Source: an uncultured Prevotellaceae bacterium
Lineage (GTDB): Bacteria > Bacteroidota > Bacteroidia > Bacteroidales > Bacteroidaceae
NCBI GenBank assembly: GCA_902782305.1
Contig: CACZMV010000030.1
Span: 1-34,281, forward strand
Length of the DNA: 34,281 nt
Direction: 5' to 3'
The position numbers and the translations under genes were made by a program. The notes under the pieces were generated by a model. It was not told the DNA's origin, made no database searches, and was given only the letters and a program-made list of their open reading frames with translations. Shown here one piece after another: positions 1-6,533 of this stretch. Every line of letters begins with the position of its first letter. Position 1 is the first letter of the stretch.

Positions 1-189
1 GCAGTCGACCATGTCGCCCAGCACGCCCATGACGATACCCTTCGAGAAGGCGGTGTTGTGCTGGTGCATGTGGGCGGCCAGCTCCTTGATGCCGATGGTT
101 CCCTTGTACTCTACGCGAGCGTAGTACTTGCCCAACACGCCCTGGATGGTGTCGTTGGTGTTCTTAGTCAAATTCAATTCCAATGCCAT
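1..189 (-). CDS. HU-like DNA-binding protein (3' part outside window)
   Basis: The reverse strand starts with MALELNLTKNTNDTIQGVLG and continues with an ELAAHMHQHN segment, which matches the N-terminus of the Bacteroidales HU-family (HU-HIG type) DNA-binding proteins. Only the first 63 residues lie in the window and the reading frame is open to the edge. In Bacteroidales these proteins commonly sit beside DUF4248 genes in mobile-element modules, and the same neighbour is seen here. It should bind and bend DNA in the cytoplasm. A long leader of about 120 nt with repeats lies upstream. The identity is recognised from memory of the family, not from a search. Confidence 0.8.
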   Translation of the reverse strand, partial: MALELNLTKNTNDTIQGVLGKYYARVEYKGTIGIKELAAHMHQHNTAFSKGIVMGVLGDMVDC

Positions 190-389
190 AATTTTTCTGT
201 TTTTTGTTTAAATTGTTAATACTGTTGTTACTTTCGGAGTATTTGAAAATACTCTTGGACTATTCGAAATTACTTTCGGAGTATCTAGAATTTCCGTCGG
301 ATTTTCGATTTCCGATGCAAAAGTACAGCAAATTATTTTGGCGTTGTGCCCAAAGCGGTTCAAAGCGGCTCAAAGTGGCTCAAAAGGGT
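190..389 (-). promoter_or_regulatory. Leader and promoter region of the HU-like gene, with repeats
   Basis: No gene is visible in this 200-nt gap. A -7 box TACTTTTG reads on the minus strand at 318-325, but no TTTG -33 box is present at the right distance. Between it and the HU-like start lie two exact copies of a 15-mer (plus-strand TTACTTTCGGAGTAT, 228-242 and 270-284). Each contains the small palindrome TACT-TTCGG-AGTA, and another palindrome AGTATTT-GA-AAATACT lies next to the first copy. They could be an operator pair or RNA stems. A decamer tandem repeat occupies 348-390 (listed separately). Confidence 0.4.
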
Positions 390-390
390 C
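348..390. repeat. Degenerate 10-bp tandem repeat
   Basis: Four to five consecutive decamers of the form tCAAAGcGGc run up to the DUF4248 stop codon at 390-392. The first three copies differ at one or two positions and then decay. The array is non-coding on both strands as far as can be seen. Confidence 0.55.
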
Positions 391-611
391 TAAAAAGGTT
401 CACCCACTTCGTCCACTATGAGCTGCACCTCCTTTGGTGTAAAGTAATTGCCGCTGCTCCCGACGAGTGCGCTCAGCCGCGGGTTGATGATTATCCAGTG
501 CTGAAGCTTCCTCAGTGCGCTGCGCTTGCTGCTGCTGTTCGGGAAGTACATCATGGCGAGTTCGCTCTTGCCATAGGCGCGGATGGTGAATGTTTCGTCC
601 GTCATACGCAT
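390..611 (-). CDS. DUF4248 family protein
   Basis: A 73-aa protein with FTIRAYGKSELAMMYFPNSS near the N-terminus and a C-terminal LTP-like segment (YFTPKEVQLIVDEVGEP). This pattern, with a central aromatic HWIIINPRLSAL, is that of DUF4248, a small Bacteroidales family of unknown function found next to HU-like and VapE-type genes in mobile elements. Two starts are possible: 611, or 605, where the ATG overlaps the stop of the upstream Cys-rich gene as ATGA, which would couple their translation. Probably cytoplasmic and DNA- or replication-associated by context only. Confidence 0.75.
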   Translation of the reverse strand: MRMTDETFTIRAYGKSELAMMYFPNSSSKRSALRKLQHWIIINPRLSALVGSSGNYFTPKEVQLIVDEVGEPF

Positions 612-754
612 CCGTATTCAAGTTCGCAATGGCGCATGGCCTCACGCTCACTCTCAAAGCTGCCACAGCAGTCGTCGCTGCTGGTATAGTCGTGGTGGCG
701 GTGGCAATAGCACAGGAATGTGCTGTAAAATCTACATTTTGCACAAGTATTCAT
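602..754 (-). CDS. Small Cys/His-rich protein (50 aa), putative zinc binder
   Basis: Reading the minus strand from the ATG at 754 gives MNTCAKCRFYSTFLCYCHRH followed by a segment with CC, and ends in YGCV. Seven cysteines and several histidines (C4, C7, C15, C17, C29, C30, C43, C49 region) in 50 residues suggest one or two zinc sites. It lies 15 nt downstream of the DUF7833-like gene and its TGA overlaps the DUF4248 start as ATGA, which is good evidence of a real gene in an operon. No known family is recognised. Confidence 0.6.
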   Translation of the reverse strand: MNTCAKCRFYSTFLCYCHRHHDYTSSDDCCGSFESEREAMRHCELEYGCV

Positions 755-769
755 AATTGGTTTCAAGTT

Positions 770-1498
770 TCAAGATTCATGTTTCATTTTCAAATATTCT
801 TCGTACGACACGGCACCCTGTTTGCGCTCCTTGATTTCCTGCTCCAGCCGGGCGTTGTCCTCAGCGCGCTTGGCAGCGATGGCTTGCTGTTCTGCGGTGT
901 TCGCAGTCTGCTTCGTCATCTTCCCCTTCGCATGCTCCAGACGCAGTCTCGATGCTTCGTCGTCGAGTTGGTAGCTTTTCTTCGACCATGCTTTCAGTCG
1001 CAGCCGCATGTTCCACGACTTTTTCGTTTCCCAAAGCATCAATTCCGTGCCATTCACCTGCTCGGCCCAATAGCAGTAGAACTTCAACAGCAGCTGGCGG
1101 TCGTACTCGGGCTCGAACTTCAGGCAGGCATCCCAAAATGCCTTCTGTCGTATCTCGAAAAGCGAAGTGTCACCCCCTTGTTGTATATGTAGTTTATAGT
1201 CTTTTCCTAGGACTCCGCTCTCTTCTTTATAAGAGGGGTGCAGGGGGGAACTTTTCTTGTCTCTCTTTCGTTTTCGCTCTTTAAAGAAGCCAGTGAGCGA
1301 GTAGGTGTTCTTGAACTTCGTGCGGTACAGGAATCCCGCCTTGTTCTTCTCTGCATAGGTCATGTCGCGGTAGTAGCGGATGGCGCAAAACAGGTGGAAG
1401 AACATCTGGCGAATGGCCTGCTCCTCATGGTCACTCTTCATTCCTGCGTCGACCAACTGACGGTCAACAGTTTGTTCGTTTATTTCAATCTGCATCAT
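770..1498 (-). CDS. DUF7833-like mobile-element protein, possible replication factor
   Basis: A 242-aa protein. Residues 15-75 contain a helical aromatic segment (MFFHLFCAIRYYRDMTYAEK). Residues 76-115 are basic and low in complexity, with runs of Lys and Arg, and look like a linker. Residues 120-175 hold a second folded part with FWDACLKFEPEYDRQLLLKF. The C-terminal 60 residues are a charged coiled coil ending EEYLKMKHES. The layout resembles Bacteroidales mobile-element proteins annotated as DUF7833, which have a winged-helix replication-protein flavour, but I cannot confirm the domain. It heads the run into the Cys-rich and DUF4248 genes. Confidence 0.5.
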   Translation of the reverse strand: MMQIEINEQTVDRQLVDAGMKSDHEEQAIRQMFFHLFCAIRYYRDMTYAEKNKAGFLYRTKFKNTYSLTGFFKERKRKRDKKSSPLHPSYKEESGVLGKDYKLHIQQGGDTSLFEIRQKAFWDACLKFEPEYDRQLLLKFYCYWAEQVNGTELMLWETKKSWNMRLRLKAWSKKSYQLDDEASRLRLEHAKGKMTKQTANTAEQQAIAAKRAEDNARLEQEIKERKQGAVSYEEYLKMKHES

Positions 1499-1538
1499 AA
1501 TTCTCTAATTCTCTAATTCTTGACCTTGTATAATCCGT

Positions 1539-1844
1539 TTAATCCGTGGCTAACGTGATGATGACGTCCTCGATATGCTTGCGGATTTCGGAGTCGAAGC
1601 CGACTTTGTCGGCCTTCAACTGCCCAGCACGGTAGAGATAGTTGAACACCAGAGTAGCGCACTGGGCGTAGACCAGGGAAATTCTCTTTTCCCAAAGCTG
1701 ATTACACTCCTGCAAATCCATGTACACGGTCATTAGCATTAACACCTGCAGCTCCGAAAAAATGTTTGATTTTTTAATGTTTTTTTTGTTTGGAAAGAAA
1801 TTGCGGGAAATTATGGGAAATTTATTTTCCCAGGTAATATACAT
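1539..1844 (-). CDS. Hypothetical protein
   Basis: A 101-aa frame. The first 30 codons are unusually AT-rich with Lys, Asn and Phe runs and may be untranslated leader. An internal ATG at 1739 gives a more convincing 66-aa protein (MLMTVYMDLQECNQLWEKR onward) with a helical body and an HIEDVIITLATD end. In favour of the long form, AAGGA lies seven nt upstream of the ATG at 1844. No family recognised. It lies in the same orientation and run as the mobile-element genes around it. Confidence 0.4.
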   Translation of the reverse strand: MYITWENKFPIISRNFFPNKKNIKKSNIFSELQVLMLMTVYMDLQECNQLWEKRISLVYAQCATLVFNYLYRAGQLKADKVGFDSEIRKHIEDVIITLATD

Positions 1845-1869
1845 TTTGTTTCCTTATTGTATGCGCAGT

Positions 1870-2382
1870 TTAATTTCCCTTAATTTCCCCTAATTTCTTT
1901 CTATATCTGCGTCCAAGCAGAGTTAAATGATAGAACGCCAAATAGCGGTCGTGGAAGTGATAGTGGTGCTGCCCGACTTTAATCCGATAGCTGCTTCCGT
2001 GTTTATTCACCCCCGGAAGTCCTGTCTTCGCATTCGGTTTCCATGGGTGCAGCACGTTCATGTTGTTTTCTGACTGACTTACTTCGCGCAGATTCTCGAT
2101 TCGATTATCGTGCTTATTGCCGTTGATATGGTCAATCTGTTGCTCAGGCCAGCGACCTTTACAGACCGCCCAGACGGCATGGTGCACAGAAACATAAATC
2201 CTTCTTTTATCTATATTACAGTGTATGCATAAGTAGCCTTTTTTATCACGCTTTGCTCCTCTTATCGCTCGGCCATATCGGCTGCTTGTCAACCGACCGC
2301 TCTTGACGTCGTAAGTGTAGTTCTTTTTTATGCGAAGCAGCAATTCCTGCTGCTCCGCTTCTGTCAAATGTTTTTTATTCAT
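1870..2382 (-). CDS. HNH homing-type endonuclease
   Basis: A 170-aa protein. Residues 20-65 form a beta-rich part (YTYDVKSGRLTSSRYGRAIRG). The HNH nuclease core spans residues 65-110, with HH at 67-68, IDHINGNKHDNRIENLR at 83-99 and the trailing SQSENNMN. The last 60 residues (TGLPGVNKHGSSYRIKV) resemble the AP2-like DNA-binding tail of phage-encoded HNH_3 homing endonucleases. It should cut DNA with a divalent metal in the cytoplasm. Its presence in the cassette supports phage or mobile origin. Six nt separate its start from the stop of the next upstream gene. Confidence 0.85.
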   Translation of the reverse strand: MNKKHLTEAEQQELLLRIKKNYTYDVKSGRLTSSRYGRAIRGAKRDKKGYLCIHCNIDKRRIYVSVHHAVWAVCKGRWPEQQIDHINGNKHDNRIENLREVSQSENNMNVLHPWKPNAKTGLPGVNKHGSSYRIKVGQHHYHFHDRYLAFYHLTLLGRRYRKKLGEIKGN

Positions 2383-2388
2383 AATTAC

Positions 2389-2724
2389 TTAATCTTCGAT
2401 TTTAATTTCTTCCTCTTCCCAGTAGTCGCAGTCCTCGTCCAAATCCCGAAGGTTGACGCCTGCGAAGAACAGGTTGCCCTGCTTGCGCAACTGCTTCACT
2501 ATCTTCTGACAGCACGCAATAATCTGTCGGGGTGTGCGATACTGGTTCTGGAAATACGCTTTCAGGTCGTCGCCGTAATCCAGATAAACGTGCGACGAGT
2601 CGACCAAAACGACGGCCGTCTTTATCATTTTCACAGCCACCACAATTTCTTTCTCATCGCTGGGCTCCGCATTATACGGAGCCTGCGGGTCATAGGCCGC
2701 TCCAGGGGGATAATTGTCCATCAT
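2389..2724 (-). CDS. Hypothetical acidic mobile-element protein
   Basis: A 111-aa protein with a Pro/Tyr-rich start (MMDNYPPGAAYDPQAPYNAE), a central globular part with VVLVDSSHVYLDYGDDLKAYF and PRQIIACCQKIVKQLRKQGN, and a highly acidic C-terminus (DLDEDCDYWEEEEIKIED). No family recognised. Position between the HNH gene and the DUF2693 gene, same strand, supports a cassette gene. Confidence 0.5.
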   Translation of the reverse strand: MMDNYPPGAAYDPQAPYNAEPSDEKEIVVAVKMIKTAVVLVDSSHVYLDYGDDLKAYFQNQYRTPRQIIACCQKIVKQLRKQGNLFFAGVNLRDLDEDCDYWEEEEIKIED

Positions 2725-2751
2725 TCAAGTTTTTAACCTTTTGTTTTTAAT

Positions 2752-2893
2752 GGAACACGAAGATACGAAGTGACGAAGATTTTGTTCAGAAGGTGTTATC
2801 CCTTCGTTCCTTCGTTTCTTCGTGTTTAGTTTAAATCATTATTTAAATTTTTTTATTTAATGGAACACGAAGTGACGAAGTGACAAAGATTTT
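2752..2893. repeat. GGAACACGAAG repeat pair with internal inverted copy
   Basis: A 32-bp sequence beginning GGAACACGAAG and ending GATTTT occurs at 2752-2783 and again at 2862-2893. Between them, 2801-2826 is an inverted, slightly diverged copy of the first repeat (about 22 of 25 positions pair with 2754-2778), so the region can form a large hairpin. The unit itself is built from the short period ACGAAGt/a. The second copy lies inside the 3' end of the DUF2693 gene. Confidence 0.7.
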
Positions 2894-3290
2894 CCGCTTC
2901 CAATGAACGTGACGTTAAAAGATTGCGGATGTGCAGACTGCGGAATTTCTGCTTGTCAAGGTCGAAGTACGTGATGATGCCGAAGTCCGTCTGTCCCACG
3001 TCGGGCTTGTCGTTTTTAAACTCATAGCTGTCGAACTCGGCGCTGATGCCGTGACAGAGTGTGCCTCGCGCATGCCGCTTTTCGCCATTCACTTTCAGAT
3101 ATTCAAACTCCACTTCGCCCTTGCCCAACAGCTCCAGCAAGTGGTAGGCTCTGACCGCCTGTCGGAAGGCTGCCTTGCGCTCCATATTCTCGTCGGCCAT
3201 CAGTCGGTTGGCGCAGTCGAACACCCATCTATTGCCGAGGCGTCGCATCTGCTCGTCGGCACTCAGATTCTGTTTCTCCATATCAGCCAA
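2853..3290 (-). CDS. SH3 beta-barrel fold protein (DUF2693-like)
   Basis: A 145-aa protein. Residues 1-55 are helical (MRRLGNRWVFDCANRLMADE). Residues 58-125 hold the DUF2693-type barrel: VEFEYLKVNGEKRHARGTLC, then GIITYFDLDKQKFRSLHIRNLL. The final 15 residues (NLCHFVTSCSIK region) are encoded by the GGAACACGAAG repeat, so the natural C-terminus may have been replaced. Its ATG overlaps the stop of the upstream P5-like gene by 8 nt. Function of the family is unknown; it is common in Bacteroidales mobile elements. Confidence 0.7.
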   Translation of the reverse strand: MADMEKQNLSADEQMRRLGNRWVFDCANRLMADENMERKAAFRQAVRAYHLLELLGKGEVEFEYLKVNGEKRHARGTLCHGISAEFDSYEFKNDKPDVGQTDFGIITYFDLDKQKFRSLHIRNLLTSRSLEAENLCHFVTSCSIK

Positions 3291-3699
3291 AATTATTAAT
3301 TTCTTTGTCCGACAAAAAGGTCACGTTAAACTTCTGCATCACGTCGTAAATCTCCTGCGCCGTGAGCACGGTGCCCGTCTCCATCTTCGCCATGGCGATG
3401 CCCAGTCGCACATAGTCCGCCGTGGTTGTGAGCCATGTAATCTCCGACTTATACACGCGCTCGCGGCAATACTTGATGTACGCCTGCGTCTGGTTCTCGC
3501 TGGGTGGCGCAAAGCGCGAGATGATGGCGCGAATGGTAGCGCATTTGTGCTTCACTCGGTAGTTGTGCATCAGCACTATCCATGCCCGTATGCCATGCTC
3601 TCGCGTTTCAAACTCTACGAAGCCCTTCGTGGCTCCCGTCTCACCCTTCCAAGCCTTCGGCCCTTTCCGGATGTTAAAGATATTGTTCTTTGCAATCAT
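3283..3699 (-). CDS. Structural protein P5-like (phage-derived)
   Basis: A 138-aa protein with IFNIRKGPKAWKGETGATKG at the N-terminus, FVEFETREHGIRAWIVLMHNY in the middle and ISRFAPPSENQTQAYIKY after it. This arrangement is that of Bacteroidales proteins annotated as 'structural protein P5' after phage PM2, thought to resemble lysozyme or transglycosylase-type virion proteins. No capsid, portal or tail gene is visible nearby, so it is a cassette remnant or serves another role. It overlaps the DUF2693 gene by 8 nt. Confidence 0.65.
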   Translation of the reverse strand: MIAKNNIFNIRKGPKAWKGETGATKGFVEFETREHGIRAWIVLMHNYRVKHKCATIRAIISRFAPPSENQTQAYIKYCRERVYKSEITWLTTTADYVRLGIAMAKMETGTVLTAQEIYDVMQKFNVTFLSDKEINNFG

Positions 3700-3702
3700 A
3701 GT

Positions 3703-3930
3703 TCATTTCTCATTTGAAATGTTTTCAAACACAAACGCTTTCAGTTCAGCCTCTGTCTCGAACACGTCATTCTCAGGCATGCCTGGATATGAATTCTGAA
3801 ACATATACACAATGTGCACTGAATTCCTGTACACGATGAAGCTCATACCTTTCACTTCGTCGCATCTCGCCTTATCATTGTGCATAAAGTACACCTTCTG
3901 TCCAATCTGATACTTGTTGTTTACTTTCAT
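3703..3930 (-). CDS. Small hypothetical protein (75 aa)
   Basis: The chosen start at 3930 gives MKVNNKYQIGQKVYFMHNDK; an upstream in-frame ATG at 3984 adds 18 residues of Lys-rich sequence and is less likely. The start of the chosen form (IGQKVYF) looks like a small beta-barrel with a KOW or SH3 character, and the C-terminus is acidic (ENDVFETEAELKAFVFENIS). Only 3 nt separate it from the P5-like gene. No family recognised. Confidence 0.5.
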   Translation of the reverse strand: MKVNNKYQIGQKVYFMHNDKARCDEVKGMSFIVYRNSVHIVYMFQNSYPGMPENDVFETEAELKAFVFENISNEK

Positions 3931-4001
3931 AATTTTTTCTTTTTTTGTTTTTACTTTTTTGTTAATACTAAAAAAGTCGGCCAACTTTCTGTCGGCAAAT
4001 G

Positions 4002-4041
4002 TAAAAACAAAAAAAATCGCCCCAATGACTTGGAGCGATTT
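4002..4041 (-). terminator. Rho-independent terminator of the 4083-4604 gene
   Basis: On the minus strand AAATCGC (4041-4035) and its partner GCGATTT (4020-4014) flank a stem-loop that also pairs TCCAA with TTGGGG, followed directly by eight or more T residues. It ends transcription coming from the island and separates it from the mobile-element cassette. Confidence 0.8.
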
Positions 4042-4082
4042 GTGAACTATTTGTGATTTAATTGATATCTATTTGTGAACAC

Positions 4083-4604
4083 TTATTCTAATACAGCGTC
4101 CTTTTCCATCTGATTGACTATTTCAGCATCCAATGCCTGAGCCACTGAAAGACACTTTTCAAACACCTGTCTTTCTTCATCCCTGGGAACCAGTGTAGCC
4201 CAGTTGTCATAGCTCTCTTTAACAAACTTCCAGCAACCAAACATCCGGATACTCTCATACTTACATTGGAATTCCAGTTGCGCCATATCGATAGGCATCT
4301 GTTCTATATGCTTGCAACAGTCATTTAGGTTACGGGGGAATCCATATTTCCAACCTAGCAGCAGACAAGCACCTAGCCAAGCCCTCTGACTGTCTATCAC
4401 ATTGTCTTTGCCATTCAAAGCCACCAAGGCACGGGCTATCTGTTCCTTCGTTGCTTTAGGTCTTTTTTCTGAGTTGTCTTTTTCATGGTAATGTTCTGAA
4501 CCGTTTTTGTTCATGTTACCGTTAATAACCAAGTTGTGAATGGTGGCACCCTGAAAATAGTTATAGATGCCACCGGAATGATGTGGTTTCTCTTCTAATT
4601 CCAT
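4083..4604 (-). CDS. Hypothetical island protein with N-terminal YFQG-NLVING motif
   Basis: A 173-aa protein. Residues 13-31 read IYNYFQGATIHNLVINGNM, a glycine- and beta-branched motif similar to one at the C-terminus of the HNH endonuclease upstream (residues 300-312). A polar linker follows (35-52), then a helical domain of about 110 residues containing LGACLLLGWKYGFPRNLNDC and CWKFVKESYDNW. No catalytic motif is evident. It is the last gene before the terminator and is separated from the HNH gene by a long hairpin. Inference: an accessory or regulator that assembles with the HNH protein through the shared motif. Confidence 0.55.
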   Translation of the reverse strand: MELEEKPHHSGGIYNYFQGATIHNLVINGNMNKNGSEHYHEKDNSEKRPKATKEQIARALVALNGKDNVIDSQRAWLGACLLLGWKYGFPRNLNDCCKHIEQMPIDMAQLEFQCKYESIRMFGCWKFVKESYDNWATLVPRDEERQVFEKCLSVAQALDAEIVNQMEKDAVLE

Positions 4605-4664
4605 TTTTATATTTTGTTATTATTATATTAGTAGTAAAAGGAGAGCGGGCATCATCATACCATT

Positions 4665-4779
4665 ACACATTAGACCGCTAAGTACTTACACGTTCTGATA
4701 CTACACATGCCCACGTCTCCGTGACGTGAGCAGGCAGACATTCTACTCGTGTATGTACTTGATTAGCGGTCTAAAGTGT
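4665..4779. repeat. Long imperfect hairpin (~115 nt) between HNH and partner gene
   Basis: In the 273-nt gap 4605-4877, TTAGACCGCTAA (4670-4681) is matched by its exact inverse TTAGCGGTCTAA (4763-4774). Adjacent GTACTTACACG (4682-4692) pairs with CGTGTATGTAC (4748-4758) with one mismatch, and ACAC/GTGT extends the outside. The apex holds a second stem, CACGTC (4712-4717) with GACGTG (4723-4728). No T-run follows, so it is not a plain terminator. It may be a structured RNA, a processing site or a protein-binding cruciform. No ORF is seen in the gap. Confidence 0.75.
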
Positions 4780-4877
4780 TACGAGAAAGCTGTCTAAGCT
4801 CTATTTTTCTAAAATGATCTGTTTTCGGGTAGCAAAAGTAATCAAAACTTTGCTATTCTCCAAATCTTTGAACTTTT

Positions 4878-5819
4878 TTATTGTCCGTTGATAGTCAAAT
4901 TGTCAATATTACCATGATAATGGTTTTCTATAGTAATATGTATTGGGGATTTACCCTCGTATATTTTTCTTGCTATTTCACGTATTTTAATTAGGTCTTT
5001 CCCATCAATTGGCCAAAGGCCTTCGTCTGCATATCTATCTATAAAAGTACAATAGGCATATTTGTTAGCACCTGATGTTAATCTCTTATAATGATGTTTG
5101 TCTACATGTGAATGACAATAAAGACACAAGCATTTTAGGTTGCTTTCATTATTATTTAATTTATCTCCGTTAATATGGTGTACATGCATATATTGCCTAT
5201 CATAGTCGTCTTCCAGTTTCAAACCACAATTTTCACAGGTATAATTATGCTTCTCGCGAAACTCTTTGCTAATGTATTCCCAGTCTCTTGTATAACCAAA
5301 CAAGTTTGTCTCCAGGTTTTCCTCCTGATGATTTTCTCCATTTGCAGCCTTCAAAAGTTCCACAAATTGTGTTGTATTCAATGCTGTAACATTTGAAATC
5401 ATGTCCATACAATACCTACAAAGTGGTAAACCTGAAACTTCTTCGATAATTCCTCTGTTATCCAAGTTTTTTACAGGTACAGGTTCTGTGTTGGCTCTGA
5501 CGTAATGCTGGCGGAACCTACCAGACCTTATAAATTCATCTATTGTTTCGCATTTGCATATATGGAATCTAGGTTTTCCATATTGCTGCATTCTATAATC
5601 TTTCTTATACAGGAAAACCTGTCTTTCCCTGCCATCAGAGCCCAGCACAAATATTCCATCATCACGGAATTCCATTGTGCCATTTGTAACATCTTCAGGT
5701 TTAACATCCTCGGGTTTTATTGCCTCATATGCCTGCCTAGTACCGATTGTATATCCCTTTTTCAATAAAAAGGATTTCAAGGCAGAGAAATCATATATTG
5801 GTTCTTCGTTTTCATTCAT
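4878..5819 (-). CDS. HNH endonuclease of the Zorya-like module
   Basis: A 313-aa protein. Residues 10-140 form a Bacteroidetes-type N-terminal domain with a likely zinc site (HICKC at 86-90 and LCRYC at 133-137). The HNH nuclease is at 190-245: YTCENCG (193-199), MHVHHINGDKLNNNESNLKC (211-230) and CLYCH (232-236), so both metal-binding Cys pairs and the catalytic HH are intact. The C-terminus ends YHGNIDNLTING (301-312). Its start overlaps the zorB-like stop by 8 nt. In type II Zorya systems the effector beside ZorA and ZorB (ZorE) carries an HNH domain, so this is the probable DNA-cutting effector; direct homology to ZorE is not shown. Confidence 0.8.
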   Translation of the reverse strand: MNENEEPIYDFSALKSFLLKKGYTIGTRQAYEAIKPEDVKPEDVTNGTMEFRDDGIFVLGSDGRERQVFLYKKDYRMQQYGKPRFHICKCETIDEFIRSGRFRQHYVRANTEPVPVKNLDNRGIIEEVSGLPLCRYCMDMISNVTALNTTQFVELLKAANGENHQEENLETNLFGYTRDWEYISKEFREKHNYTCENCGLKLEDDYDRQYMHVHHINGDKLNNNESNLKCLCLYCHSHVDKHHYKRLTSGANKYAYCTFIDRYADEGLWPIDGKDLIKIREIARKIYEGKSPIHITIENHYHGNIDNLTINGQ

Positions 5820-6516
5820 TGTTTTTCCTGTTTACAAAGTTCTCTAATACTTCCTCACCAGTCGTTACGATGCGAAATTCAACTCTACGGGATTTTGTCT
5901 TATCAATACTATCATTGGACAATGCTGCATATCTTTCCTTTGAGTCAAGAGCTTTTCCATAAGATAGACCATTAGCAGTAAACCAAAAATCTAATATCTT
6001 TTTCTGTTCGCTGGTATAATCTTTGAAAGACTCCATATTCCTAATATATGACAACACATTATATGCCCTTTCTTGTGATAGTAATACATTTGAGAGATAT
6101 GGGTCTGAACCATATTTTACCATACGGAGATCATCTGTATGTCCCTCAATTCGTATCTCACGAATTCTATTACGGAGAGAATCTGTAAGCAGAATATTAA
6201 GATAGCGTGGTATAAATTCATCAAGGATTTCCTTAAATTTAGGCTGTAGTTCTCCTGAGCCTTGCTCAAACAAAACCTCAGGTTCTCTAAACTTCATAGA
6301 GAGGTCTCTTCCCACAACCATTTTCCATTTTGCAGTATCACCTTTAAATTCATTGACCAGTCTATCGTGTAAGTGCTGTTTGGTTTCTACATACTCAGTA
6401 AGAACAGACTGGTTATCTTGTACCTGTATCATATAAGCCACAGCCACAAACAGAAAGATAATCATCAGACCTGTCATCAAGTCTGATACTGACATCCAAA
6501 CATTGTGTTTCGCCAT
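5812..6516 (-). CDS. ZorB-like OmpA/MotB-family protein
   Basis: A 234-aa protein. A short cytoplasmic start precedes one membrane helix (about 12-31), whose beginning, SDLMTGLMIIFLFVAVAYM, carries the conserved Asp (D12) that in MotB and ZorB binds the ion. A periplasmic linker (32-75) leads to an OmpA-like peptidoglycan-binding domain (80-220) with IRIEGHTDD (121-129), LSQERAYNVLSYI (146-158) and SRRVEFRI (209-216). Length fits ZorB (around 240 aa). It lies 17 nt after the ZorA-like gene and overlaps the HNH gene. Role by family: stator component anchoring an ion-driven membrane complex that senses phage infection. Confidence 0.8.
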   Translation of the reverse strand: MAKHNVWMSVSDLMTGLMIIFLFVAVAYMIQVQDNQSVLTEYVETKQHLHDRLVNEFKGDTAKWKMVVGRDLSMKFREPEVLFEQGSGELQPKFKEILDEFIPRYLNILLTDSLRNRIREIRIEGHTDDLRMVKYGSDPYLSNVLLSQERAYNVLSYIRNMESFKDYTSEQKKILDFWFTANGLSYGKALDSKERYAALSNDSIDKTKSRRVEFRIVTTGEEVLENFVNRKNNE

Positions 6517-6533
6517 TTATCAGTCCTCCATAA

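Noticed and set aside
390-3930. Complete prophage
   Set aside because: No capsid, portal, terminase, tail or integrase gene is visible; only small cassette genes remain, with one edge cut by the window.
4665-4779. CRISPR array
   Set aside because: There is one inverted pair with a unique interior, no spaced direct repeats and no cas genes.
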